A DNA stretch of 64,000 bases from Novosphingobium arvoryzae (GTDB taxonomy: Bacteria > Pseudomonadota > Alphaproteobacteria > Sphingomonadales > Sphingomonadaceae), in the NCBI RefSeq assembly GCF_014652615.1, contig NZ_BMZD01000004.1:248001-312000 (forward strand). Direction: 5' to 3'. The translations under genes were made by a program, and so were the position numbers. Positions within the stretch are counted from its first letter, which is position 1, and each line of letters starts with the position of its first letter. The notes beneath the pieces are model-generated. The model was not told the origin of the DNA. It saw only the letters and a program-made list of their open reading frames with translations, and did no database searches. Below are positions 45,798 through 54,414 of this stretch, piece by piece.

Positions 45798-46847
45798 ATG
45801 ACTGTATCGATGATCGACCCGGACGAATGCTGGACCGCAGTGCTGGGGCGCGACCGTGCGTTTGACGGGCGGTTCGTCACAGGGGTGCTGTCGACCGGCA
45901 TCTATTGTCGGCCCAGTTGTGCCGCGCGCCATCCGCGGCGGGAAAACGTGCGCTTCTTTGCCGATGGTGCGGCGGCGCGGGGCGCAGGATTGCGGCCCTG
46001 CAAGCGCTGCCTGCCTGACGATGTATCACGCGATGAGCGCGCCGTGATGGGCGCGATTGCCGCGATTCGCGCGGCCGAGCAGCCATTGGCGCTCGCCGCG
46101 CTGGCGGCGGAGACAGGCTATTCGACGACGCACTTCCAGCGGGTGTTCACCCGCCATACGGGGCTCTCGCCGGCCGCCTACGCCCGCGCCTTGATGGCCG
46201 AGCGGGCGGCACAGGCCTTGACGGAAGAACGGCGCGTGACGGACGCGGTCTATGCGGCGGGCTATTCCGGGCCGTCGCGCTTCTATGCGGCTAACGAGGG
46301 AAGGTTGGGCATGACCCCATCGGCATGGGCAAATGGCGGGCGCGGAGTGACGATCCGCTGGGCAGTGGTGCCCACCACGCTGGGCGACATGCTGGTGGCC
46401 GCCACCGACAAGGGCGTGTGCCGGCTCTCGTTCGGCGAGGGTCGCGCGGCGCTTGAAGCGCGGTTTCCGAATGCGGAGCTGGTTGCGGGCGGGGCCGAGT
46501 TCGCCCGGCTGCTGGACGAGGTGATCCGCGCGGTGGAGACACCCGGCGATTTCGCGCACATCCCGCTCGACGTGAAGGGCACGGCCTTTCAGGAGGCCGT
46601 CTGGCGGGAACTGCGCCGCATCCCGGCCGGAGAAACCCGCTCTTACGCGGAGCTGGCCGCAGCGGCGGGCAACCCCGGCGCGGTACGCGCGGCGGGCAGC
46701 GCCAACGGGGCCAACAACGTGGCGGTGCTGATCCCCTGTCACCGGGTGATTCGCAGCGACGGCAGCCTGGGCGGCTATGCGTATGGGCTGGAGGTGAAGC
46801 GGGCGCTGCTGCAGCGTGAAGGCGCGCTGGATGATGATCTGCTGTAG
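45798..46847 (+). CDS. ada: Bifunctional Ada methyltransferase/transcriptional activator
   Basis: A 349-residue Ada. The N-terminal domain has zinc cysteines C37, C41, C68, C71 (YCRPSC, PCKRC), with C37 as methyl-phosphotriester acceptor. An AraC-type helix-turn-helix follows (about 85-180, 'LAALAAETGYSTTHFQRVFTRHTGLSPAAYARALMAERA'). The C-terminal O6-methylguanine methyltransferase has PCHRVIRSDGSLGGYAYGL with acceptor C314. It repairs alkylated DNA and, when methylated, activates its own gene. Upstream on the minus strand an AAAGCGCC is close to the enterobacterial Ada box. Domain order and length are complete. Confidence 0.96.
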   Translation: MTVSMIDPDECWTAVLGRDRAFDGRFVTGVLSTGIYCRPSCAARHPRRENVRFFADGAAARGAGLRPCKRCLPDDVSRDERAVMGAIAAIRAAEQPLALAALAAETGYSTTHFQRVFTRHTGLSPAAYARALMAERAAQALTEERRVTDAVYAAGYSGPSRFYAANEGRLGMTPSAWANGGRGVTIRWAVVPTTLGDMLVAATDKGVCRLSFGEGRAALEARFPNAELVAGGAEFARLLDEVIRAVETPGDFAHIPLDVKGTAFQEAVWRELRRIPAGETRSYAELAAAAGNPGAVRAAGSANGANNVAVLIPCHRVIRSDGSLGGYAYGLEVKRALLQREGALDDDLL

Positions 46848-46927
46848 GCTTGGCAATTCCGGCAGGCTTGCGGCGGAGGCGGCGGACGCATAGCTTTGTC
46901 GCAAAAGGAACTGGGAGAATCCCGCCG

Positions 46928-47431
46928 ATGCCCGTGATGACCCTGCCCGAAGGGGCGCCCGCCACCTTGCGCGAAGCCTTTGCCCACATCGGCACCGTCA
47001 CTGCCCCGAGTGTGCTGGACATGAAAGTCATGGTGCTGACCGAGGCGGCGGCGATGGCGCTCTATTACAAGACGGCAGAGGGCACCGAGATCAGCGGGAT
47101 CGTGGACCTGCTCCAGGCCAACGGGCGCGAGGAAATGCTCCACGCGCGGCGGGTATCCGAAGCGATCCGGATCGTGTCGGGCGAGGAGTTCAACCCACCC
47201 CAGCCGGAGGACAATCCCTATCTGCAGGACGGCCTGGCCCCGTTCGCCCCGATCACGCGCGAAGCCCTGACCGGTCTGGCGCAGGGCGAGTTCGGCGGAG
47301 AGAAGCTCTACGAGGTTTGGGCGGCGAACACCGCCAATGCCGAGGCCGCGGCCCTGTTCCTGCTGAACGGCAAGGAAGAGACCGACCACGGCAACCGCCT
47401 GCTGGCGGCGGCCGAACTGGTTCCAGCCTAG
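46928..47431 (+). CDS. Ferritin-like di-iron protein
   Basis: A 167-residue protein, start ATG 46928. Four helices carry candidate di-iron ligands: E39 (VLTEAAAMALY), E69 and H72 (REEMLHARR), E129 (EKLYEVW), and E150/E151 with H154 (KEETDHGNRLL). This E/ExxH/E/ExxH layout is that of ferritin-like or rubrerythrin-like proteins. Iron storage, peroxide removal or another oxidase role are all possible. No electron-transfer rubredoxin domain is present. It follows ada by 80 bases and shares its TAG stop with that of priA in a CTAG (47428-47431). Confidence 0.78.
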   Translation: MPVMTLPEGAPATLREAFAHIGTVTAPSVLDMKVMVLTEAAAMALYYKTAEGTEISGIVDLLQANGREEMLHARRVSEAIRIVSGEEFNPPQPEDNPYLQDGLAPFAPITREALTGLAQGEFGGEKLYEVWAANTANAEAAALFLLNGKEETDHGNRLLAAAELVPA

Positions 47432-49593
47432 ACGAAGCTGTAGGGATCGATATCCACGCCGACGCGGACGCCCGGCGGGAATTTCAGGCCGCCCAGCCAT
47501 TGCCGGATCACGTCCTGCAACTGCGCGCTGCGCCGGGCGTTGATGAGCAGGCGATAGCGATAGCGCCCGCGCAGCAATGACAGCGGCGCCGGGGCGGGGC
47601 CAAGAATCATCACGTCGGGCAGGTTGGGCCGGGTGCCACCGATGGCGCGGGCGGCATCGCGCGCCTCGGCCTCGTCCTCGCTACTGACGATGATCGCGGC
47701 CCAGCGCCCGAACGGCGGCGCCCCGGCATCGCGGCGGGCTTCGGCCTCGGCGGCGTAGAACGCGTCGCGGTCCCCCGCGGCGAGCGCGGCAATCACGGTG
47801 GCTTCGGGGTGGCGGGTCTGGATCAGGACTTCGCCCGGCTTTTCCCCGCGCCCGGCGCGCCCGGCGACTTGCGCGACCTGCTGATATGTCCGCTCCGCCG
47901 CCCGCAGATCCCCGCCTTCCAGCCCCAGATCGGCATCGACCACGCCCACCAGCGTCAACTCGGGAAAGTGGTAGCCCTTGGTCACCAGCTGGGTGCCGAC
48001 GATCACGTCGATCAGCTTTTCCTCCGCCGCCGCGACAAATTCGCCAATCTTCTCCGGCGTGTTGAGCGTGTCGGACGTAACGATGGCGACTCGCGCGTCG
48101 GGCATGATTTCCGCCACTTCATCCGCGATCCGCTCCACGCCGGGGCCGCAGGCGACCAGGCAATCGGGCGTGTGGCATTCGGGGCAGGCATCGGGCACCG
48201 GCACTTCGTGGCCGCAATGGTGGCAGGCCAGCCGCCGCGACAGGCGGTGTTCGACCAGCCAGGCGGTGCAGTTGGGGCATTGAAAGCGATAGCCGCAGTG
48301 GCGGCACAGCGTCAGCGGTGCATAGCCGCGCCGGTTGAGGAACAGCAGCGATTGCTCGCCCCGTTCCAGCCGCAGCTTCAGTTCCCTGACCAGGCGGGGG
48401 GAAAGCCAGTGGCCGCGTTCCGGCGCTTCGCTGCGCAAGTCGACGATCTGGATGTCGGGCAGCTCGGCCCCGCCGAACCGGCTGGGCAGGTCGATCTTCC
48501 GGTAAACCCCGCTTTCGGCCAGTTGCAGCGATTCGAGCGCCGGGGTGGCGCTGGCTAGGATCACCGGAATGCCTTCGAACCGCGCGCGGATCACGGCGAC
48601 ATCGCGGGCGTTGTAGCGCACGCCGTCATCCTGCTTGAACGACACTTCGTGCGCTTCGTCGACCACGATCAGCCCCAGCCGCGCATAGGGCAGGAACAGC
48701 GCCGAGCGCGCGCCGACCACGACTTGCGCTTGCCCCGCCACGATCGCCCGCCACGCGCGCCGCCGTTCGCTTTGCTTGAGGCCCGAATGCCACAACACGG
48801 GTGGCACGCCAAAGCGCGCCTCGAACCGGCGCAGGAAGTTTTCGGTGAGCGCGATTTCGGGCAGCAGCACCAGCACTTGCTTGCCGGTATTCAGCGCCTC
48901 GGCCACGGCTTCGAAGTAGCACTCGGTCTTGCCGGAGCCGGTTACCCCGTCGAGCAGGAAGGGCTGAAATCCGCCGTCCCGCACCGCCGCGACGAAGGTA
49001 TCCGCTGCCGCCGCCTGTTCGTCGCTGAGGTCCGGCGCGGCGTGTTTCGGGTTTGCGCGGGGGTAGGGACGGTCGAGGTCCACCGTCACCGCTTCCAGCA
49101 TTCCGGCGCTGACCATCCCGCGCAGCACGCCGTCCGATACGCTGGCCAGTTCCGCCAGTTCCCGGATCGAGGCCTGTTCCCCCTGCAAGGCATCCAGCGC
49201 GGCGGCGCGCTGCGGGGTGAGGCGCGCCGGTTCCACCCCGGTCAGGCGGTATTCGGTGGCCGTGCCGCCGCCGCGCAGCGCCGCCATCGGCCCCAGCATC
49301 ATCCGCGCGACGGCATTGAGCGGCGCGCAATAGTAATCCGCCGTCCATTCGATCAGCCGCCGCAAGGGTGCGGGGATCGGGGGCACGGGCAGCACTTCCA
49401 GCAGCGGGCGCAGCCGGCTGTCGGCCACTGCCTCGCCCTCCAGCTGGTCCGGCTCCCACACGATCCCCAGCACCTGGCGCGGCCCCAGCGGGGCGACAAC
49501 CAGCGCGCCCAGCGGAGTCGCCATTCCATCGGGAACGCGGTAATCCAGCACGTTGAGCACGGGGTTGAAGACAAGGAGTCGGACGCGGTTCAT
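47428..49593 (-). CDS. priA: Primosomal protein N' (PriA helicase)
   Basis: A 721-residue PriA. The N-terminal 3'-DNA-binding region is followed by helicase motifs: Walker A LDGVTGSGKTECYFE (about 215-229), DEAH in LIVVDEAHEVSFKQDD, 'ASATPALESL'. The zinc-binding cysteines CRHCGYRFQCPNC and CHHCGHEVPVPDACPECHTPDC follow, then 'DVIVGTQLVTKGYHFPELTLVGVVDAD' and 'QVAGRAGRGEKPGEVLIQT'. It restarts stalled replication forks. ATG 49593. The stop overlaps that of the convergent ferritin-like gene. Confidence 0.97.
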   Translation of the reverse strand: MNRVRLLVFNPVLNVLDYRVPDGMATPLGALVVAPLGPRQVLGIVWEPDQLEGEAVADSRLRPLLEVLPVPPIPAPLRRLIEWTADYYCAPLNAVARMMLGPMAALRGGGTATEYRLTGVEPARLTPQRAAALDALQGEQASIRELAELASVSDGVLRGMVSAGMLEAVTVDLDRPYPRANPKHAAPDLSDEQAAAADTFVAAVRDGGFQPFLLDGVTGSGKTECYFEAVAEALNTGKQVLVLLPEIALTENFLRRFEARFGVPPVLWHSGLKQSERRRAWRAIVAGQAQVVVGARSALFLPYARLGLIVVDEAHEVSFKQDDGVRYNARDVAVIRARFEGIPVILASATPALESLQLAESGVYRKIDLPSRFGGAELPDIQIVDLRSEAPERGHWLSPRLVRELKLRLERGEQSLLFLNRRGYAPLTLCRHCGYRFQCPNCTAWLVEHRLSRRLACHHCGHEVPVPDACPECHTPDCLVACGPGVERIADEVAEIMPDARVAIVTSDTLNTPEKIGEFVAAAEEKLIDVIVGTQLVTKGYHFPELTLVGVVDADLGLEGGDLRAAERTYQQVAQVAGRAGRGEKPGEVLIQTRHPEATVIAALAAGDRDAFYAAEAEARRDAGAPPFGRWAAIIVSSEDEAEARDAARAIGGTRPNLPDVMILGPAPAPLSLLRGRYRYRLLINARRSAQLQDVIRQWLGGLKFPPGVRVGVDIDPYSFV

Positions 49594-49660
49594 CTGCGCC
49601 GCCTATATGGGGTCTGGCGCCGAGGCGCGACAGTCTCGATTCCTCAAAGGGAGCCAAGCC

Positions 49661-50344
49661 ATGCACAGCGCCGTTGAAAACCGGATTCCCCGCCGTCTGT
49701 TCCTGACCGGAACCGCCGCCACGGGCCTGCTGGCACTGTCAGGCTGCCAGACCGGGCCGCGCTACAGCCTGGTCGAAGTCGTGCGGCGCCTGCTGATGCT
49801 GTCCGCCGACAATGCGCTGGCCAAACTGACCGCGCCGGGCGGGTTCTGGGACAGCCAGGTGGCCCGGATCGCCTTGCCGGACCTGTTCGGCAGCCGGGGC
49901 GGGGTGCTGCAAGGCATCCTTACGTCTGGCCCGTTCCGCGCCAGGCTCCACCGCGAACTCAACCATCTGGCCGAACGCGGGGCAGAGCGCGCCGCGCCAG
50001 TGGTGGCCGAGGTGATTCGCACCATTTCCATCGAGGACGCGCTGGCCCTGATCGAGGGTGGGCCGACTGCCGCGACGACCTATCTGCGCCGGCAGATGGG
50101 TCCGGGCCTGATCAACGCGATGATCCCCGGCCTGGCCGATGCGATCCGCGTGGCCGAAGATCCCATCGTCAGTCAGGCCATTGCCGCGCTGACGGGTGTG
50201 GATGTGGGCGCGGTGGCGCAATCGGTCGCCATCGGCGCGGACAATTCGATCTGGTATCAGATCGGCACGGAAGAAGCCGCGATTCGGGCCAATCCGCAGG
50301 CGACGAACGATCCGCTGCTGATCGCCGCGCTGAAGGTGCTTTAA
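49661..50344 (+). CDS. DUF4197 family lipoprotein, possibly Tat-exported
   Basis: A 227-residue protein from ATG 49661 with AAAGGGAG Shine-Dalgarno. The N-terminus IPRRLFLTGTAATGLLALSGC combines a twin-arginine R-R-x-F-L motif with a lipobox L-S-G-C, suggesting a Tat lipoprotein. The mature part 'SADNALAKLTAPGGFWDSQVARIALPDLF' and the end 'DPLLIAALKVL' match DUF4197, function unknown. It runs divergent from priA and upstream of the transaldolase gene. Confidence 0.85.
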   Translation: MHSAVENRIPRRLFLTGTAATGLLALSGCQTGPRYSLVEVVRRLLMLSADNALAKLTAPGGFWDSQVARIALPDLFGSRGGVLQGILTSGPFRARLHRELNHLAERGAERAAPVVAEVIRTISIEDALALIEGGPTAATTYLRRQMGPGLINAMIPGLADAIRVAEDPIVSQAIAALTGVDVGAVAQSVAIGADNSIWYQIGTEEAAIRANPQATNDPLLIAALKVL

Positions 50345-50427
50345 GGACGGGGCTTGCTTTAAGGTCTAGGCCGGGGGGCAGGGCTTGCCTATAGCGGCGG
50401 TTGACTCGCCATCAGGAGCCTGCACCC

Positions 50428-51078
50428 GTGAAGTTCTTTGCCGACACTGCCGAAATCGCCGACATTCAGGAACTGGCCGCCACTGGCCTGCTGGACGGTG
50501 TGACCACCAATCCGTCGCTGATCATGAAGTCGGGCCGCGACTTCATCGAAGTGACCAAGGAAATCTGCGGTATCGTCGATGGCCCGGTCAGCGCCGAAGT
50601 CGTTGCGCTGGACCACGAAGGGATGATGCGCGAGGCGGAAATCCTGCGCAAGATCGCGGACAATGTCTGCATCAAGGTACCGCTGACGATTGACGGCCTG
50701 AAGACCTGCAAGGCGCTGACCGGCGACGGCACCATGGTCAACGTCACGCTGTGCTTCTCGGCCAATCAGGCGCTGCTGGCGGCAAAGGCGGGGGCAACGT
50801 TCGTCTCGCCGTTCGTGGGCCGGCATGACGACAACGGCTTTGATGGCATGGCCCTGATCAGCGACATCCGCCTGATCTATGACAATTACAACTTCGCGAC
50901 CGAAATCCTGGTCGCCAGCGTGCGCCACGGCGTTCATGTGCTGGAAGCCGCCAAGATCGGCGCCGACGTGATGACCGCGCCGCCGTCCGTCATCAAGGGC
51001 CTGTTCAAGCACGTCCTGACCGACAAGGGCATCGAAGGCTTCATGGCCGACTGGGCCAAGACCGGCCAGTCGCTCTGA
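50428..51078 (+). CDS. fsa: Fructose-6-phosphate aldolase / transaldolase-like protein
   Basis: A 216-residue small transaldolase-family protein starting GTG 50428, CAGGAG ten bases ahead. '[32 protein letters not shown]', the Schiff-base K83 in VCIKVPLT and '[28 protein letters not shown]' are family marks. It could be a fructose-6-phosphate aldolase or a type-3 transaldolase, which share this length; sequence alone does not decide. Follows the DUF4197 gene by 83 bases. In related genomes this gene commonly neighbours priA and atpH (recalled). Confidence 0.9.
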   Translation: MKFFADTAEIADIQELAATGLLDGVTTNPSLIMKSGRDFIEVTKEICGIVDGPVSAEVVALDHEGMMREAEILRKIADNVCIKVPLTIDGLKTCKALTGDGTMVNVTLCFSANQALLAAKAGATFVSPFVGRHDDNGFDGMALISDIRLIYDNYNFATEILVASVRHGVHVLEAAKIGADVMTAPPSVIKGLFKHVLTDKGIEGFMADWAKTGQSL

Positions 51079-51142
51079 TCTGGCATTCGCTGTAATCGCG
51101 TGGTGATGCGGGGTTAGCCCCAAGCTAGGTTTCACGAGGCCC

Positions 51143-52957
51143 ATGTCAGACGAATCCCCCCTCGATCGCTTCAAGTCGGTGCTGGCCGGCACTGCCCGTG
51201 CGCTGTCGCACGATGCGGAGATCGAGGTGGCCTGGACGGCGGATACGCCGATCCAGAATGGCAAGAACTTCCGAATTCCGATGCCGGGGCGCAACCTGCC
51301 GCGCGAACAGGCGATGGAAGCGCGCGGCTTTGCCGACAGCTTCACGCTGAAGGTGCGGCACCACAACGAACAGTTGCACGCCAGGAACGCGCCTGCCGAA
51401 CCCACTGCCCGCGCCTGTTACGACGCGGTGGAAACGGTGCGGTATGAAGCACTGGGTGCAAACGCCTATCAGGGGATGCGCGACAATCTCGACGCGGCGC
51501 TGATGGTGCGGGTCGGTGGCGATCCGATCACCCGCGCGGTGCGGGCGGACGAAGTGCCGATGTCCGCGGCGCTGTCGCTGCTGCTGCGCGAACGGCTCAC
51601 CGGCCAGCCGGTGCCTGAAGCGGCGCGGGCCGGGGTCGACATGCTGCGCGGCTGGATCGATGAGCGCGCGGGCGGTGATTTCGATGCGCTGGCCGCTTCC
51701 ATCGACGATCAGAAGGCGTTCCAGAGCTTGGCGCTCAACATGCTCCAGCATCTTGAGCTGACCAAGGCCGAGCCGATGGAGCCGAGCACCGAGGAAGGCG
51801 AGGAACAGGACGGCGAGGACCAGTCCGAAGACCAGCCGGACGAGGGCGAGGCGGGCGAGGAGCAGTCGCCCAGCGAAGTCGCTGCCGAACCCACCGAGGG
51901 TGAGGACGACGGCGAGGGCGAAGCCGAATCCCAGATGGAGGACGATTCGGCCGAGGGCGAGGCCGGGGACGAGGGCGAGGAAGGCATGATGCCCGTCCGC
52001 CCGAACCGGCCGTGGACCGACATTCCCGCCAACTTCGATTACAAGGCCTTTACCGAAAGCTTCGACGAAGTCGTCGCCGCGACCGACCTGTGTGACGAGG
52101 ACGAGCTGAACCGCCTGCGGGCCTATCTGGATGCGCAGCTGAAGGGGCTTCAGGGCGTCGTTACGAAGCTGGCCAACCGGCTGCAACGCCGGTTGATGGC
52201 GCAGCAGAACCGCAGCTGGGATTTCGACCAGGAGGAAGGCCTGCTGGACGCCGCGCGGCTGGCCCGCGTGGTGATCTCGCCGGGGCAGTCGCTGTCCTAC
52301 AAGGTGGAGCGTGACATCGAGTTCAAGGACACGGTCGTGACCTTGCTGCTCGACAATTCCGGCTCGATGCGCGGCCGGCCGATTTCGATCGCCGCGATCA
52401 GCGCCGATGTCATGGCGCGGACGCTGGAACGCTGCGGGGTGAAGACCGAGATCCTGGGCTTTACCACCCGCGCGTGGAAGGGCGGGCAAAGCCGCGAGGC
52501 ATGGCTGGCCGGGGGCAAGCCGGCGCATCCGGGCCGCCTGAACGATTTGCGCCACATCATCTACAAGAAGGCGGACGAACCCTATCGCCGGGCGCGCAAG
52601 AACCTGGGCCTGATGATGCGCGAAGGCCTGCTGAAGGAAAACATCGACGGCGAGGCGCTGCTCTGGGCGCACACCCGTCTGCTCGCACGGCCGGAAGATC
52701 GCCGCATCCTGATGGTCATTTCCGACGGCGCGCCGGTCGATGATTCCACGCTCAGCGTGAACAGCGCGGGCTATCTGGAACAGCACTTGCGCAAGGTGAT
52801 CGACTGGATTGAAAAGCAGTCGCCGGTGCAACTGGTCGCCATCGGCATCGGCCACGACGTGACCCGCTATTACCGCCGCGCGGTGACGATCATGGATGTC
52901 GAGCAACTGGCCGGGACGATGATCGAGCAGCTGGCGGGCCTGTTCGAGGACGAATAG
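51143..52957 (+). CDS. cobT: Cobaltochelatase subunit CobT
   Basis: A 604-residue CobT. The N-terminal region '[29 protein letters not shown]' is followed by a highly acidic linker (about 212-285, mostly E, D, G, S), then a VWA domain with MIDAS motif DNSGSMRG (about 400-407) and the end '[37 protein letters not shown]'. CobT pairs with the AAA+ subunit CobS and CobN to insert cobalt in aerobic cobalamin synthesis. Neither cobS nor other cob genes are in the window; upstream is the transaldolase gene. In alphaproteobacteria cobS-cobT are often separate from cobN (known). Confidence 0.93.
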   Translation: MSDESPLDRFKSVLAGTARALSHDAEIEVAWTADTPIQNGKNFRIPMPGRNLPREQAMEARGFADSFTLKVRHHNEQLHARNAPAEPTARACYDAVETVRYEALGANAYQGMRDNLDAALMVRVGGDPITRAVRADEVPMSAALSLLLRERLTGQPVPEAARAGVDMLRGWIDERAGGDFDALAASIDDQKAFQSLALNMLQHLELTKAEPMEPSTEEGEEQDGEDQSEDQPDEGEAGEEQSPSEVAAEPTEGEDDGEGEAESQMEDDSAEGEAGDEGEEGMMPVRPNRPWTDIPANFDYKAFTESFDEVVAATDLCDEDELNRLRAYLDAQLKGLQGVVTKLANRLQRRLMAQQNRSWDFDQEEGLLDAARLARVVISPGQSLSYKVERDIEFKDTVVTLLLDNSGSMRGRPISIAAISADVMARTLERCGVKTEILGFTTRAWKGGQSREAWLAGGKPAHPGRLNDLRHIIYKKADEPYRRARKNLGLMMREGLLKENIDGEALLWAHTRLLARPEDRRILMVISDGAPVDDSTLSVNSAGYLEQHLRKVIDWIEKQSPVQLVAIGIGHDVTRYYRRAVTIMDVEQLAGTMIEQLAGLFEDE

Positions 52958-52966
52958 GCTTGACCG

Positions 52967-52994
52967 CCGCGTTTAACCGAACAATTAAACGCGG
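52967..52994 (+). promoter_or_regulatory. 10-bp palindrome abutting the nitroreductase start codon
   Basis: CCGCGTTTAA (52967-52976) and TTAAACGCGG (52985-52994) are a perfect inverted repeat with an 8-base spacer; the right arm ends at the base before ATG 52995. No Shine-Dalgarno fits there. TTGACC at 52960-52965 with AATTAA at 52983-52988 (17-base spacing) could be a promoter whose start lies at or near the ATG, that is a leaderless transcript. An operator for a repressor or a cobT terminator are other readings. Confidence 0.55.
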
Positions 52995-53672
52995 ATGAGC
53001 AAAAGCACCACCGTCACCGAAGCCGTCATGTCGCGCCGCTCGATCCGGGCGTTCAGCGACAAGCCCGTTCCCCTCGATATCCTGCGGCAGGTCATGGAAA
53101 CCGCCCGCTGGACGCCGTCCGGCTGCAATTTCCAGCCGTGGGAAGGCGCGATCCTGACTGGGGAGCCGCTGCGCCAGCTGCAGGAAAAGATGAAGGTCAC
53201 GCCGCCGCAGGACCCCAAGGAATATTCGTGGAGCGATCCGGAAGTCATTCCGGAATGCCTCGCCCGCCTGCAGCAGGTCGGCGCGGATATGTATGCGGCC
53301 CTGCAGGTTGAACGCGGCGACAAGGAAGGCCGTGCGGACTTCATGGCCCGCAACATCGTCTCGTTCGATGCTCCGGCCGTGCTGATGGTCTATTTCCCGC
53401 GCGTCATGGGTGCGCCGCAGTGGTCGGACGTGGGGATGTGGCTGCAGACGATCATGCTGCTGCTGCGCGAGCAGGGCCTCGATTCCTGCCCGCAGGAATT
53501 CCTCTCGATGTATTCCAAGGTCATCAAGGACCATCTGGGCGTATCGGATGAAACCCACATCTTCTTCTGCGGGATCGCCATTGGCTATCAGGACGAGGAA
53601 GACCCGGTGAACCACTTTGACCGCAAGCGCGAGCCGCTAGACGGCAAGGTCAGGTTCCTCGGCTTCGAATAA
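52995..53672 (+). CDS. Nitroreductase family protein (copy 1)
   Basis: A 225-residue FMN-dependent nitroreductase-like protein. The N-terminal VMSRRSIRAFSDKPVPLDIL with 'ARWTPSGCNFQPWEGAILTG' and 'DSCPQEFLSMYSKVIKDHLGVSDETHIFFCGIAIGYQD' are typical. It would reduce nitro-aromatics or quinones with NAD(P)H. It is clearly paralogous to the next gene (10 bases downstream). The ATG follows a palindrome without Shine-Dalgarno, which may signal unusual translational control; an ATG further in (MSRRSIRAF) is possible. Confidence 0.9.
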   Translation: MSKSTTVTEAVMSRRSIRAFSDKPVPLDILRQVMETARWTPSGCNFQPWEGAILTGEPLRQLQEKMKVTPPQDPKEYSWSDPEVIPECLARLQQVGADMYAALQVERGDKEGRADFMARNIVSFDAPAVLMVYFPRVMGAPQWSDVGMWLQTIMLLLREQGLDSCPQEFLSMYSKVIKDHLGVSDETHIFFCGIAIGYQDEEDPVNHFDRKREPLDGKVRFLGFE

Positions 53673-53682
53673 GGGCATCGGC

Positions 53683-54354
53683 ATGAACGTTTCCGACGCT
53701 GTCGCCTCGCGCCGCTCGATCCGCGCATTTCTGGACCAGCCGGTTGACCGGGCGGTGCTGACGCGCGTGCTGGAACGGGCGCAGCGTTCCCCGTCCGGGG
53801 GCAATACCCAGCCGTGGAATGCGGTTTTGCTGACCGGCGCGCCGCTGCAGACGTTGCTGGGCAAGGTCGCGGACGTGATCCCGCAGGGGCTGGCGGCCTA
53901 TTCGCCCGAATACAACATCTATCCGCCTGAACTGGACGGCGCCTATCAGGAGCGCCGGTTTGGCGTGGGCGAGGCGATGTATGCCGCGCTGGACATCCCG
54001 CGTGAGGACAAGGCCAGCCGGATGCAATGGTTCGCCCGTAACTTCCAGGCGTTCGGGGCCCCGGTGCTGATGCTGGTCCACACGCCGCGCTACATGGGGC
54101 CGCCGCAGTGGTCGGACATGGGAATGTGGCTGCAGACCGTGATGCTGCTGCTGCGCGAGGAAGGGCTGGACAGCTGCGCGCAGGAAGCCTGGGCGGTTTA
54201 CACGAAGCAGATCCGCGAATGCGTGGACATTCCCGACGACCACATCTTCTTCTGCGGGCTGGCCATCGGGCATGGTGACCGCAGTTTGCCGATCAACCAG
54301 TTTCCCGTGCCCCGCGCTCCGCTGGATGAAGTGGTCCGCTGGGAAGGCTTCTGA
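53683..54354 (+). CDS. Nitroreductase family protein (copy 2)
   Basis: A 223-residue paralogue: 'MNVSDAVASRRSIRAFLDQPVDRAVLTRVLERAQRSPSGGNTQPWNAVLLTG' and the shared block 'YMGPPQWSDMGMWLQTVMLLLREEGLDSCAQEAW'. ATG 53683 has AAGGG at a good spacing, unlike copy 1. The two genes appear to be a tandem duplication that has diverged, and they may have different substrates. Likely one transcript with copy 1. Confidence 0.92.
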   Translation: MNVSDAVASRRSIRAFLDQPVDRAVLTRVLERAQRSPSGGNTQPWNAVLLTGAPLQTLLGKVADVIPQGLAAYSPEYNIYPPELDGAYQERRFGVGEAMYAALDIPREDKASRMQWFARNFQAFGAPVLMLVHTPRYMGPPQWSDMGMWLQTVMLLLREEGLDSCAQEAWAVYTKQIRECVDIPDDHIFFCGLAIGHGDRSLPINQFPVPRAPLDEVVRWEGF

Positions 54355-54414
54355 AGATCCTGATCCACCGCAGGCGCTTGTCGAAGGCGCGAGGCCGACT
54401 TATGGCCTCGCCGC

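Noticed and set aside
51146..52906. A 586-codon minus-strand frame over cobT
   Set aside because: Antisense of a confident CobT with MIDAS motif; the shadow has no recognisable motif or ribosome site.
52973..52988. TTAA-N8-TTAA as a full CtrA site
   Set aside because: The CtrA consensus has a 7-base spacer. Here it is 8 and the sequence is better explained by the longer 10-bp palindrome.
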